Shown: positions 1 through 9,054, numbered from the stretch's first letter. The stretch is DNA of 64,000 nucleotides from Pelomonas sp. Root1217 (GCF_001425705.1 NZ_LMDC01000030.1:237175-301174); one strand, 5' to 3'. Notes: a model not told the origin generated them from the letters alone. Program-made: numbers and translations.

Positions 1-1
1 G

Positions 2-9
2 AGAGGTGA
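2..9 (+). promoter_or_regulatory. Ribosome binding site deciding the virB6 start
   Basis: The sequence AGAGGTGA lies 5 bases before an ATG at 15. An in-frame GTG at 6 would lie inside this Shine-Dalgarno sequence, so ATG 15 is the better start. Confidence 0.6.
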
Positions 10-14
10 GAAAT

Positions 15-1094
15 ATGTTTACTTGGGTCGGATCACAGTTCGATGGCGTACTAAACACCTACGTGCTCGGCGTTGTCTCGTCGCTCATGACTGGCATTGC
101 ACCTGTCGCCCTGACAGCAATGACGCTGTGGGTCACGTTGTACGGATGGGCGGTGCTGCGCAATGAAGTTTCTGAAACCCTGCCGATCTTCTTGTGGAAC
201 ACATTCAAGATCGGCCTCGTTCTGGCTTTCGCATTGCAGTCTGGCTTCTACATCAGCAATGTGGCTGACACTGCAAACGCGCTTGCGACAGGCGTCGCCA
301 CGACATTCCTGCCGTCGGTTGCCAATCCGGCAACGATCACAACTCCGTACGTCATTCTTGACGCCTTCAACGACAAGGCCAGCCAACTCGTGCTGGACCT
401 GTTGAAGGAAGCAGGGATCACGCGACTCGACTTGCTATTTGCTGCGGTCGTGACAGCGTTCGGCAACGTGGTCTTTCTGTGCATCGCACTTTTTGTGGTC
501 ACGCTTGCCAAGGTCTTTCTGACCTTTGTGATCGCGGTAGGACCGCTCTTCATCTTGTGCTTGGCATGGCGTCCCGCGGCACGCTTCTTCGACAGCTGGC
601 TGTCGATGGTTCTCAATGCCGTTGTGCTGACTTGGTTTAGCTTCTTCGCGCTCGGGCTAAGCGCCTCCATGGGGCAGACATTGGTAAACGTCATTCAGTC
701 TGAGGGCGGCTTCCTCGGCCCAGCCTTCAACGTTGTTGGCGAGAGCTTGAAGTACTGCGTTGTGATGATCCTCATGGCCATCATCTGTTTCCAGGCGCCA
801 AGCCTTGCGTCTGCGCTCACCGGCGGCACGGCAGTGCAGCAGGGCGTCCAGATGATCCAGAACGCCATCAGGATCTCTCACGCACGTTCGTGGTCTCGTG
901 GACCCGGCGCTGGTAATGCCGGCGCTGCAGGCGGGGTCGCGCGAGCCGGCACCGGCCTGCCGTACGCGGCTGGGCACGGTGCAGGGACTGCGACCGCAGC
1001 TGCCGGTCGTGCTGCCGGCGCGGCAGTCCGCCAGGGCTACGGCGCGGTCCGAACCGCGGCCTACAAGCTCGCCGCGTTGCGTGGTCGGGCGTGA
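15..1094 (+). CDS. virB6: Type IV secretion inner-membrane channel protein VirB6/TrbL family
   Basis: This is the polytopic inner-membrane component of a conjugative type IV secretion system, which in the family helps DNA pass through the inner membrane. The 359-residue product has hydrophobic segments near residues 20-48, 65-83, a long stretch at 140-187, 195-217 and 247-262. A soluble Ala/Gly/Arg-rich tail follows from about residue 295. That layout (N-terminal helices, central double segment, basic tail) is typical of VirB6. It precedes virB5, whereas virB5 comes first in the Agrobacterium order. The family is assigned from topology and neighbours more than from a sharp motif. Confidence 0.85.
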   Translation: MFTWVGSQFDGVLNTYVLGVVSSLMTGIAPVALTAMTLWVTLYGWAVLRNEVSETLPIFLWNTFKIGLVLAFALQSGFYISNVADTANALATGVATTFLPSVANPATITTPYVILDAFNDKASQLVLDLLKEAGITRLDLLFAAVVTAFGNVVFLCIALFVVTLAKVFLTFVIAVGPLFILCLAWRPAARFFDSWLSMVLNAVVLTWFSFFALGLSASMGQTLVNVIQSEGGFLGPAFNVVGESLKYCVVMILMAIICFQAPSLASALTGGTAVQQGVQMIQNAIRISHARSWSRGPGAGNAGAAGGVARAGTGLPYAAGHGAGTATAAAGRAAGAAVRQGYGAVRTAAYKLAALRGRA

Positions 1095-1119
1095 TCTTCA
1101 ACCGGCAAGGAGTGTTGCC

Positions 1120-1815
1120 ATGCACATCTGTCTCAAGCTTGCTCTTTTGGTCCTTGTCGTCCTCGGTTCGGGCGGAGCGCGGGCGCAAGGCATACCGGTC
1201 ATCGACGTTGCGAACCTGGTCCAGGCGATCCAGCAGGTGATCGACGGCATCACCCAGGTCAACAACCAGGTGCAGCAGATCGCCCAGTTGCAGAGCCAGC
1301 TCAACAGCATCAACGGCGTGCGCAACCTGGGTGACATCTTCAACAACCCGCTGTTGAAGAACTACGTGCCGGCCGAGGCTTACACCCAACTCAACGCCGT
1401 CAACGCGTCCGGATACTCGGGGCTGAACGCGACGGCCCGGGCACTGCGCGACGCGGGCATGGTCTACAACTGCATGGATCTGGTCGGCAGCGCCCGGACC
1501 CTCTGTCAGGCCTCGCTGGCCCAGCCTTACCAGCACAAGGGCCTGCTGCAAGACGCCATGAAGTCGGCGGCTGGCCGCCTGGCGCAGATCCAGTCGCTGA
1601 TGGGCCAGATCAACGCGACCACCGACCAGAAAGCGGTGCAGGAGATTCAAGCCCGCATTGGCGCCGAGAACGCACTGCTGGCGCATGAGATGTCCCAGGT
1701 ACAGATGCTGCAGGGCATGGCCGACAGCGAGGAGCGCATCGCGCGTTCGCGTGAGCGGGAGCGCCAGTACGAGATGCTCAATCGCCCAGGCCAGGTCGCC
1801 ACCTACCTGCACTGA
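1120..1815 (+). CDS. virB5: Type IV secretion minor pilus protein VirB5 family
   Basis: This is a periplasmic or pilus-tip protein of the conjugation apparatus. The 231-residue product starts at ATG 1120 behind AAGGAG (1107-1112, 7-base spacer). An upstream in-frame extension is possible but overlaps virB6 and has no signal peptide. Residues 1-22 form a Sec signal peptide ending in ARA-Q. The mature part is almost entirely helical and Gln-rich (about residues 30-60 and 150-210), as in VirB5/TrbJ. It has two cysteines in the central segment that could form a disulfide. Its place between virB6 and virB8 supports the call. Confidence 0.8.
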   Translation: MHICLKLALLVLVVLGSGGARAQGIPVIDVANLVQAIQQVIDGITQVNNQVQQIAQLQSQLNSINGVRNLGDIFNNPLLKNYVPAEAYTQLNAVNASGYSGLNATARALRDAGMVYNCMDLVGSARTLCQASLAQPYQHKGLLQDAMKSAAGRLAQIQSLMGQINATTDQKAVQEIQARIGAENALLAHEMSQVQMLQGMADSEERIARSRERERQYEMLNRPGQVATYLH

Positions 1816-1858
1816 GAGCCCGGCCCTTCCCCACACCTCTTTGATCTGCGAGGTCCCC

Positions 1859-2629
1859 ATGAATGCTGACCTGACGCCAGCAAGAGCTGCTGCATTGCCT
1901 GGTCGTTTTCGAGATACCGGTGAGCCCACTGCCGACGCGGCGATCGATGCGAACCGTGCCTGGGAGGTTGATCGTGCGCTGATGCTCGAGCGCTCCGAGC
2001 GCCGCGCCTGGGGCGTGGCCATCGCCGGCCTCGTGCTGGGGCTCACCGGCGTGGCGGCGGTGTTCGTGCAGGGCCCGCTGCGCCGTGTCGTGGAAATTCC
2101 TATCGTTGTCGATCGCGTGACCGGCGAGGCCACGGTGCAGCGACGTCTGGATGTCGAGAGCATCCCGCCGATGGAGGCACTCGACAAGCACAACCTTGCC
2201 AGCTTTGTGCGCGCCCGCGAGGGCTACAGCTGGATGTTCCTGCAGCGCGATTTCGACCAGGTCGCGCGGATGGCGGTGCCAGTGGTGTTCGCCGACTACA
2301 ACCGACAGTTCGAGGGCGACGCCGCGCTGCACAAGAAGATCGGGGCCACGGAGGATTGGCGCATCAACATCGTGGGCGTGCGCCTGGCGGCGTCCGGTCG
2401 TGCGGGCAACAAGGGGGAAGCGACGGTCACCTACGACAAGGTGGTGCGCCTCGTCGAGCGCAACCTGCCCGAGGTCACGACGCGGCACGTGGCCAGCATC
2501 GTCTACGAGTACCAGCCCAAGGTGCTGGCCAAGGAGCGCGATCGCCTGGAAAACCCGTTCGGTTTCGTCGTCACGGCGTACCGGTCCGATGCGGAGATCA
2601 ACACCGCCGCGCAGGGAGTCAAGCCATGA
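1859..2629 (+). CDS. virB8: Type IV secretion assembly factor VirB8
   Basis: VirB8 is a bitopic inner-membrane protein that nucleates assembly of the secretion channel. The 256-residue product has a short cytoplasmic N-terminus, one transmembrane helix at about residues 51-70, and a periplasmic NTF2-like domain of normal length. Start ATG 1859 has a weak GAGG about 5 bases upstream. The longer open frame to the left overlaps virB5 and lacks VirB8 similarity. The stop overlaps the virB9 start as ATGA, which indicates translational coupling. Confidence 0.88.
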   Translation: MNADLTPARAAALPGRFRDTGEPTADAAIDANRAWEVDRALMLERSERRAWGVAIAGLVLGLTGVAAVFVQGPLRRVVEIPIVVDRVTGEATVQRRLDVESIPPMEALDKHNLASFVRAREGYSWMFLQRDFDQVARMAVPVVFADYNRQFEGDAALHKKIGATEDWRINIVGVRLAASGRAGNKGEATVTYDKVVRLVERNLPEVTTRHVASIVYEYQPKVLAKERDRLENPFGFVVTAYRSDAEINTAAQGVKP

Positions 2630-3546
2630 GACGCACTGCCTGGCTCCCGTTGATCGCTGGGCTCGCGCTGTGCGGCGCGGCCGCAGCGGCCTCCGAGGCC
2701 GCTGACCCACGCTTGCGCGAAGTGGTCTATGACCCGCGCCAGGTCGTCACGGTGCCGGTCAGGCGCGGCGTCGTGACGCTGGTGGTGCTCGACGCCGACG
2801 AGGCAATCACGGAGGTGGCTGCAGGCCTGGGGGGCGACTGCCTCAAGGCGGAATCCGCCTGGTGCGTGGCGGCGCAGGCCGGCGGACGCCATCTGTTCGT
2901 CAAGCCCAAGAGTCTGGCCAGCGCGGCGAACACCCTGGCTGTGGTGACCGACCACCGCACCCACAGCTTTCGGTTCGTCGTGTTGGCTGACGACGATCCC
3001 GCCGCCCCGGTCTACCGGCTCGTGGTGAAGACCCCGGCGCGCACAGCGGTCGCGGCGCAGCGCCTGCCGCCCGCGGCATCGCCGCTGGCCGTACTGCCAG
3101 CCCTGCCGCCGGTCCCGCCGGCGCACCAGCTCGTCGCCGAGCGGCTGCAGGCCAAGCCGCAGGTGGTGAACTGGCAGTACTCGGTGGCCGAGGCCGAGGG
3201 CTCGCAGGACATCGTGCCGAGCCTCGTCTTTGACGATGGCCGGTTCACCTATCTGCGTTTTCCGGGGAACCGCGAGGTGCCCGCCGTGTTCCATGTACTG
3301 GGCGATGGCAGCGAGACGCTGGTCAATGCGCGCATGGAAGACGAGCTGCTCGTGGTGGACCGCGTGAGCAGGCGACTGATGCTGCGCGCCGGCTCCGCGG
3401 TGGTGGGCCTTTGGAATGAGGCCTTCGATCTGGATGGCAAGCCCCCGCGCGACGGAACCACGGTGCCAGGTGTTCGTCGCGTGCTCAAGACCGAGGTCGA
3501 CACCGACGCGTCGACCCCATCGATGCGAAAGGCAGTTGCACCATGA
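2626..3546 (+). CDS. virB9: Type IV secretion outer-membrane core complex protein VirB9
   Basis: VirB9 forms the outer-membrane core ring with VirB10 and, in most systems, the lipoprotein VirB7. The 306-residue product has a signal peptide (about residues 1-22). An N-terminal beta domain begins at the typical DPR-hydrophobic motif. A Pro/Ala-rich linker spans about residues 140-175. The C-terminal beta domain contains the family motif VFDDGRFTYLRFPGN. The start at 2626 overlaps the virB8 stop and the end overlaps virB10, both as ATGA. No separate virB7 lipoprotein gene is visible nearby. Confidence 0.92.
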   Translation: MRRTAWLPLIAGLALCGAAAAASEAADPRLREVVYDPRQVVTVPVRRGVVTLVVLDADEAITEVAAGLGGDCLKAESAWCVAAQAGGRHLFVKPKSLASAANTLAVVTDHRTHSFRFVVLADDDPAAPVYRLVVKTPARTAVAAQRLPPAASPLAVLPALPPVPPAHQLVAERLQAKPQVVNWQYSVAEAEGSQDIVPSLVFDDGRFTYLRFPGNREVPAVFHVLGDGSETLVNARMEDELLVVDRVSRRLMLRAGSAVVGLWNEAFDLDGKPPRDGTTVPGVRRVLKTEVDTDASTPSMRKAVAP

Positions 3547-5282
3547 AGCGCAACACGAACAAGAGACGCGATCCTGAACGGGTCGCCGATGCGAATGCCG
3601 GTGCGGTCGCGGATGCCGGTGCAGGTGCAGGTGCAGGTGCCGGTGCCGGTGCCGGTGCAGGTGCAGGTGCAGGTGCAGGTGCAGGTGCAGGTGCGGTCGC
3701 GGATGCGGGTGCCGGTGCGGGTGCGGGTGCGGGTGCGGGTGCGGGTGCGGGTGCGGGTGCGGATGCGGATGCGGATGCGGATGCGGATGCGGATGCGGGT
3801 GCGGGTGCGGTTCTGGACGAAGACGAAGACGAAGACGATACGGCCGCGGTTGCGGACGTCAACGCGGGTGTGAATTGGGCTGCGCCTGTCGAGGCAGGTG
3901 TCGGAAAGAACGGGGCCTTGCCGGGGTACGGCGAGTTCGGTGCTCCGGACCTCGCAGGCCGCAGGCTCAGCCGGGTGTCAATGAAGGCGCTGGGGGCCCT
4001 GCTCGTGGTCATTGCGTACATGGCCGTCTTCGTCGTGCTTGGGATCCAGCGCAGGTTGTCAGGTCCCGACAGGGTCGATGCGGCTGAGCCGAGGCTGGCG
4101 CGCGACAAGCCGACCGTTGCCATGTCCGAGACTCGCAGGCTGGATTTTTCGGGGTCGCCACACGCCGGCAGCGCTGCGACTAGGGAACAGGTTCCTGCGC
4201 TGGTGCCTGCGACCGGCGAACTGGCCGAGCCCATCGGTTTTCGGCGCACGAGATCGACCTCACCAGAGTCGGGTCATCCAAAGGTGGCGCCCCCTGAGGA
4301 TGCTTCCATCCTGCTGGTCACCACCCGGCCGGGGGCGGCTCCGGCGCCCGGGGCCTCGCTGCGGCGGGCGGCTCCGGCAGGCTCCGCAGAAGGCGCCGGC
4401 GCGCCCGAGGTTGACCCGGATGATTCCTTGGGAGCCACCTCGCGCAATCTGCAGGGATACCAGCGGCAATTGCAGGGCCTGCTCGAGCAGCTGACGAAGA
4501 GTGCCGCGTTGACGAGCGGCCAGCCCGGCGCTGCGCCGGCGGGTGCGCCTTTGGGAGGGACGGCAGGCGCCGCGCCGTTCGGCGGGCCTTCTGCCGGCGG
4601 CCTGTTCGCGGGCCAACTTCCAGGCTCCGTGACCGCCAGGGCGACGGCCGCGATGCTCGGCAACCGCAGCCTGACGCTGCCCAAGGGCGCTGCCTTCACC
4701 TGTGCACTCAAGACCCGGATCATCAGCGCCAACTCCGGGCTGGTGGGCTGCCAGGTTCAGCGCAACGTCTTCGGCGACGACGGGCGCGTGCTGCTGATCG
4801 AGCGCGGGTCCCACCTTGACGGCGAGTACCGGATCGCGTCGGTCCGCCCGGGCACCGTGCGGATCCCGGTTCTGTGGACCCGAATCCGCACGCCACTGGG
4901 TGTCACCGTGGACATCGATTCACCCGCGACGGGTCCGCTTGGCGAATCCGGTATCGACGGCCATGTCGACAACCGCTGGGGCGAGCGCATCGGCGCGGCG
5001 ATGCTGCTGTCGCTGATCGACGATTCGGTGAAGCTTGTCGTCCAGGCCCAGGCGTCTTCCGGACATTCGGACCAGGGCGACACCATCGTGCTGCCGTCCA
5101 CGACGGCCAACACCAGCAAGCTGGCCGAGAAGGTGCTGGACAGCACCATCAACATCCCGCCGCTGGTCTACCGCAACCAGGGCGGCATCGTCGCCATCTA
5201 CGTCGCCCGCGATGTGGACTTCTCGTCGGTATACGACTTGAGGCCCACGGACGGCGAGGCGCGTCACGAGGAGCTGCAATGA
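3543..5282 (+). CDS. virB10: Type IV secretion core protein VirB10 with a long Gly-Ala/Asp-Ala repeat
   Basis: VirB10 spans both membranes and links ATPase energy to the outer-membrane channel. The 579-residue product has a cytoplasmic N-terminus of about 148 residues, one transmembrane helix at 149-168, a long low-complexity periplasmic linker, and the C-terminal TrbI/VirB10 beta-barrel domain (about residues 370-570). Residues 15-99 are unusual. They are nearly pure alternating Gly-Ala, then Asp-Ala, then Glu-Asp, encoded by hexanucleotide repeats. Normal VirB10 N-termini are shorter and not repetitive. The gene is coupled by 4-base overlaps to virB9 and virB11. Confidence 0.92.
   Translation: MKRNTNKRRDPERVADANAGAVADAGAGAGAGAGAGAGAGAGAGAGAGAGAVADAGAGAGAGAGAGAGAGAGADADADADADADAGAGAVLDEDEDEDDTAAVADVNAGVNWAAPVEAGVGKNGALPGYGEFGAPDLAGRRLSRVSMKALGALLVVIAYMAVFVVLGIQRRLSGPDRVDAAEPRLARDKPTVAMSETRRLDFSGSPHAGSAATREQVPALVPATGELAEPIGFRRTRSTSPESGHPKVAPPEDASILLVTTRPGAAPAPGASLRRAAPAGSAEGAGAPEVDPDDSLGATSRNLQGYQRQLQGLLEQLTKSAALTSGQPGAAPAGAPLGGTAGAAPFGGPSAGGLFAGQLPGSVTARATAAMLGNRSLTLPKGAAFTCALKTRIISANSGLVGCQVQRNVFGDDGRVLLIERGSHLDGEYRIASVRPGTVRIPVLWTRIRTPLGVTVDIDSPATGPLGESGIDGHVDNRWGERIGAAMLLSLIDDSVKLVVQAQASSGHSDQGDTIVLPSTTANTSKLAEKVLDSTINIPPLVYRNQGGIVAIYVARDVDFSSVYDLRPTDGEARHEELQ
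3589..3840 (+). repeat. Hexanucleotide microsatellites inside virB10
   Basis: Successive runs of GGTGCA/GGTGCC, GGTGCG, GATGCG and GACGAA units occupy about 250 bases. They encode Gly-Ala, Asp-Ala and Glu-Asp dipeptides. Unit changes of 6 bases keep the frame, so length variation would alter the protein rather than switch it off. Confidence 0.9.
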
Positions 5283-6376
5283 ACATGCTTGCTGACTTTG
5301 ACGAGGGCGGCGACGCCAGCTGGTGTGGCGACGCCACGTCGGTGGTCGAGTTCCTGCGCCCGCTGCGCAACCGGCTGGACGCACCCGGCGTGCTTGAGGT
5401 CTGCGTCAATCGGCCGGGCGAGATGCTGGTCGAAACCGGTTGCGGCTGGCAGGCGGTGCCCGCGCCGGAGATGACGCTGGAGCGCTGCCTGTCGCTGGCC
5501 AGCGCGGTGGCCACCTTCAGCGACCAGCAGGTCAACCAGGAACGCCCGCTGCTGTCGGCCACATTGCCCAGCGGCGAACGCATCCAGTTCGTCATCCCGC
5601 CCGCCGTGACGCGCGGGACCGTGTCGATCACGGTGCGCAAGCCGTCGCAGCTGATCAAGCGGCTGGACGACTTCGAGCGCGAAGGCCTGTTCGAGCGCAC
5701 CGGCACCGTGGCGCGCAAGTCGAGCGCGGAGATGCTGCCCTTCGAGCGCGAGCTGGCAGCGCTTAAGGACGCCGGCCGCTACGCTGAATTCCTGCGCCTG
5801 GCCGTGACCAAGCACCAGACCATCGTGGTCAGCGGCAAGACCGGCTCGGGCAAGACCACGTTCATGAAGGGCCTGGTGGAGGAGGTACCCCGCCACGAGC
5901 GCCTCATCACCATCCAGGACACGGCCGAGCTGACGCTGCCGAACCATCCAAACGTGGTGCACCTGTTTTACAGCAAGGACGCGCAGGGCACCGCGCGGGT
6001 GAGCGCCAAGTCGTTGCTGGAAGCCTGCCTGCGCATGAGGCCGGACCGCATCTTCCTGGCAGAGGTGCGGGGCGACGAGTGCTTTCATTTCGTGCGCCTG
6101 GCGGCCTCGGGCCATCCGGGCAGCATCACGAGCGTGCATGCCGGCAGCTGCGCACTCGCCTTCGAGCAGATGGCGCTGATGATCCGAGAGACCGGCGCCG
6201 GGGGCGGTCTGGCCCTGCGCGAGATCAGGCAGCTGCTCGGTCTGGTGGTCGACGTGGTCGTGCAGTTCGATCGCGATGAACGCGGCCGCTTCATCTCGGA
6301 GATCCAGTACGAACCCCGGCGCATGCGCCAGGACGTTGGGGCAGCCGGTTGTGACTGCCGTTCGGAGGCCGTATGA
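5279..6376 (+). CDS. virB11: Type IV secretion ATPase VirB11
   Basis: VirB11 is a hexameric traffic ATPase at the cytoplasmic face of the channel. The 365-residue product has an N-terminal domain, then a RecA-like domain with Walker A GKTGSGKTT at about residues 186-194. An Asp-box region (TIQDTAEL) and a Walker B-like segment (RIFLAEVRGDE) follow. The His-box region is SGHPGSITSVHAGS. Length and motif order are those of the family. The start at 5279 overlaps the virB10 stop as ATGA. A longer upstream reading frame only shadows virB10. Confidence 0.95.
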   Translation: MNMLADFDEGGDASWCGDATSVVEFLRPLRNRLDAPGVLEVCVNRPGEMLVETGCGWQAVPAPEMTLERCLSLASAVATFSDQQVNQERPLLSATLPSGERIQFVIPPAVTRGTVSITVRKPSQLIKRLDDFEREGLFERTGTVARKSSAEMLPFERELAALKDAGRYAEFLRLAVTKHQTIVVSGKTGSGKTTFMKGLVEEVPRHERLITIQDTAELTLPNHPNVVHLFYSKDAQGTARVSAKSLLEACLRMRPDRIFLAEVRGDECFHFVRLAASGHPGSITSVHAGSCALAFEQMALMIRETGAGGGLALREIRQLLGLVVDVVVQFDRDERGRFISEIQYEPRRMRQDVGAAGCDCRSEAV

Positions 6377-9054
6377 GCAGCATCGAAACACTGCCGTTCG
6401 CGGCTTGGCCCACCGCACGCAAGATCGTCGCGGGCGTGTTCGTCGTGATCGGCTCCGTCGCCCTGGCCTGCGCGGCCGCCTACGTGGCCGGCGTGCTCTT
6501 CCTGGTACTGAACAAGGCCGACCCACGCCAGGCGCACCTGACCAGCATCACCCACTATTGGGCTGTCTACGCCGACGATGTCCGGCTGCGCAAGAAGCTG
6601 CAGATAGCGACCGGTGTCTCGGGGTCTTGCCTGCTGGTCCTTGCGCCTGCAGGGCTGTTCTTCGCTGCACGCCGGCAGCGGCCGCTTCACGGCGATGCAC
6701 GGTTTGCCAGCGCCGCGGAAGTTGCTCGCTCGGGACTGACCCGTAGCGACGGGCCCGGCATCCTCATCGCCCTCGATGGCGACAGGCTCCTGTCGCTGGG
6801 GGGCCAGCTTTCGGTGATGCTGTCCGCGCCGACCCGCTCCGGCAAGGGGGTGAGTGTCGTCATCCCGAATTTGCTGCACTGGTCGGATTCGGTCGTGGTG
6901 CTGGACCTCAAGGGCGAGAACTACAGGGTCACATCCGGCTTTCGTGCGCAGACTGACAACGCCGTCTTTGCGTTCTCTCCCTTTGACCCGAACGCGCGCA
7001 GCCACCGCTGGAATCCGCTGAGCGCGGTGCGCACCAGCCGGCTGCATCGCGTGGGCGATCTGCTCTCCATCGGGCAGGTGCTCTTCCCGAACGACGGCGG
7101 CGGCACCTCGTCGGAGGCCTTCTTCAACGACCAGGCACGCAATCTCTTCCTCGGCCTGGGTCTGCTGTTGCTTGAAACACCGGCCTTGCCGCGCACCATT
7201 GGCGAGATGTTGCGCCAGTCTTCCGGCCGGGGACTGCCGCTGAAGGACCACCTCGCCAGACTGATCGCGCAGCGGCGCGGTTCCAAGAAGCCGCTGTCAA
7301 GCGAGTGCGTCGACGCATTGCAGCGCCTGATGTCGAATTCGGAGAACACGCTGTCCAGCGTGATTGCCACGTTCAACGCGCCGCTGACGATCTTTACAGA
7401 TCCGAAGGTCGACGCCGCCACCAGCGCCGACGACTTCAACCTGGCAGACGTGCGCCGCAGACGCATGTCGATCTATTTCCGCGTCCCAGCGGACCAGACA
7501 GCCAACGCCCGGCCGCTGCTCAGGCTCTTCTTCTCGCAGCTCGTCAGCCTGAACACCCGGGTCCTGCCCGAGGACGACAAGTCGCTGAAACTGCAATGCC
7601 TGCTCATCAACGATGAGTTCACCACCATGGGCCGGGTGGACGCCGTCACGCACGGCGCGGCCTTCCTGGCCGGCTACAACCTGAGGCTGCTGACCGTCGT
7701 GCAGGCGATGTCGCAGCTGGACGCGCTCTACGGTGAAAAGCAGGCCCGCACCTTCGCCACCAACCACGGCCTGCAGATCCTGTTCGCGCCGCGCGAACAG
7801 CGCGACGCCGACGAGTACAGCGCCATGCTGGGCCACTTCACGCAACGCGTCACCTCGCGTGGTCGCAGCCGGTCGTTCAGTGCCCGCGCGTCCAGCAGCG
7901 TGAGCAGCAACGAAAGCGATCAGCGCCGCGCGCTGCTGCTGCCGCAGGAGTTCAAGGAACTCGGCAGCGAGCGCCTGGTGGTGATTTTCGAGAACTGCCG
8001 GCCCATCCTGGCCGAGAAGCTCCGCTACCACCACCACGATGAGTTTCTTCACCGGTTGCTGCCGGCGCCGGTCGTACCACGCATGGACATGAAGGGACAC
8101 CGGGCTTGGGTGAAGCAGCGCTGGCGCGCTGTCGAAAAGGAACTGGCCGCGGGGCAGGAGTTCAACATCGACCAACTCGCCGGCGACATCCACGGGCTGC
8201 CTCGCCTGGCGGAGCTCCCGCCCGAGAAGGCGGCGGACTTCCTGATCGATACGGTCAGCGACGCGCCGCCTGGCCAGCCAACGGCGGGCGGCTCGATCGA
8301 GGCCGCCCCAGACGCCGACGGGGTGCTCAGCGCAGAACCGGGCGTCCAACCTGCGACTTCAACGAGAACCTGGAGAACCGCCATGCGAAGGGGGCTCCCG
8401 CTGGTCACCTGTGTCCTCTTGTCGCCCTGGCTGCTCGCGCTGTGCGCCTGCGCCACGCCGCCCGGACCGCCCGGGCCGCCCAGCGTGGACGAATCGCGCC
8501 GGCGCCCGGCGAATGCCCGGGCGGATGTCGAACTGCAGATCTGCTCGAACGATTTGTACAACACGCGGCTATTGCAGGCGCAGGCGCAACGCCGGGCACA
8601 GACCGCTGTGGTGGCGCTGGAGCGCATTGCGGCGCACCAGCGCATGCTGGCAGCCGCGCAGGCGACGCTCGCCCCACCGGATTCGGCCAATCGGGTGTTC
8701 ACCGTGCACTTCGGATTCGGGGACGCGGGCGTCGCCGTGCCGGACGACATCGCCACGGCCCTGGTGGAGTCCGCCAGGTCGGCGCCGCTGATCGTCCTGC
8801 GCGGTCGCACGGACGGAAGTGGCGACGCGCCCGCCGAGAGCCGCATCGCCCAAGCGCGAGCCACCGCGGTGCGCGACTACCTGGTGGCCGCCGGCGTGGA
8901 TCCGGCGCGCATCCGCGCCACCTACCAGCCCTCGGGAGACCACCTGGCCGACAACGCCAGCGATGCCGGGCGGCGGCTGAACCGACGCGTGGAGATCGAG
9001 GTGTACGGCGTGCTGCCGGTGCCCTTCGATCCGGCTGCCTTCGCCCGGCGTTGA
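6373..9054 (+). CDS. virD4: VirD4 coupling protein fused in frame to an OmpA-like lipoprotein
   Basis: Residues 1-660 are a type IV coupling protein, the ATPase that brings the relaxase-DNA complex to the channel. It has two N-terminal membrane helices (about 18-45 and 78-98), Walker A APTRSGKG at 152-159, and a Walker B-like LLINDEFTTM motif. From residue 671 the frame continues, without a stop, into a second protein. That part has a lipoprotein signal peptide with lipobox LCAC, a Pro-rich spacer, a helical region and an OmpA/Pal peptidoglycan-binding domain ending near NRRVEIEVYG. An internal ATG at 8383 has its own TGGAG (8371-8375). The two parts may therefore be made separately, a true fusion may form, or an ancestral stop codon was lost. 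Usual VirD4 length is about 600-680 residues, and 893 is exceptional. Confidence 0.88.
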   Translation: MSSIETLPFAAWPTARKIVAGVFVVIGSVALACAAAYVAGVLFLVLNKADPRQAHLTSITHYWAVYADDVRLRKKLQIATGVSGSCLLVLAPAGLFFAARRQRPLHGDARFASAAEVARSGLTRSDGPGILIALDGDRLLSLGGQLSVMLSAPTRSGKGVSVVIPNLLHWSDSVVVLDLKGENYRVTSGFRAQTDNAVFAFSPFDPNARSHRWNPLSAVRTSRLHRVGDLLSIGQVLFPNDGGGTSSEAFFNDQARNLFLGLGLLLLETPALPRTIGEMLRQSSGRGLPLKDHLARLIAQRRGSKKPLSSECVDALQRLMSNSENTLSSVIATFNAPLTIFTDPKVDAATSADDFNLADVRRRRMSIYFRVPADQTANARPLLRLFFSQLVSLNTRVLPEDDKSLKLQCLLINDEFTTMGRVDAVTHGAAFLAGYNLRLLTVVQAMSQLDALYGEKQARTFATNHGLQILFAPREQRDADEYSAMLGHFTQRVTSRGRSRSFSARASSSVSSNESDQRRALLLPQEFKELGSERLVVIFENCRPILAEKLRYHHHDEFLHRLLPAPVVPRMDMKGHRAWVKQRWRAVEKELAAGQEFNIDQLAGDIHGLPRLAELPPEKAADFLIDTVSDAPPGQPTAGGSIEAAPDADGVLSAEPGVQPATSTRTWRTAMRRGLPLVTCVLLSPWLLALCACATPPGPPGPPSVDESRRRPANARADVELQICSNDLYNTRLLQAQAQRRAQTAVVALERIAAHQRMLAAAQATLAPPDSANRVFTVHFGFGDAGVAVPDDIATALVESARSAPLIVLRGRTDGSGDAPAESRIAQARATAVRDYLVAAGVDPARIRATYQPSGDHLADNASDAGRRLNRRVEIEVYGVLPVPFDPAAFARR
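8383..9054 (+). CDS. Possible separately initiated OmpA-like lipoprotein
   Basis: This is the internal start of the preceding entry. ATG 8383 follows TGGAG with a 7-base spacer. It opens a 223-residue protein with a complete lipoprotein signal peptide (lipobox LCAC at about residues 20-23). Its C-terminal OmpA-type domain of about 110 residues would bind peptidoglycan. A signal peptide in the middle of a cytoplasmic ATPase makes little sense topologically, so independent translation is likely. A lipoprotein here could anchor the core complex, as VirB7 does elsewhere; that role is inference. Confidence 0.55.
   Translation: MRRGLPLVTCVLLSPWLLALCACATPPGPPGPPSVDESRRRPANARADVELQICSNDLYNTRLLQAQAQRRAQTAVVALERIAAHQRMLAAAQATLAPPDSANRVFTVHFGFGDAGVAVPDDIATALVESARSAPLIVLRGRTDGSGDAPAESRIAQARATAVRDYLVAAGVDPARIRATYQPSGDHLADNASDAGRRLNRRVEIEVYGVLPVPFDPAAFARR

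Noticed and set aside
3589..3840. A CRISPR array or recombination hotspot in virB10
   Set aside because: Units of 6 bases without spacers inside an intact reading frame are a coding microsatellite.
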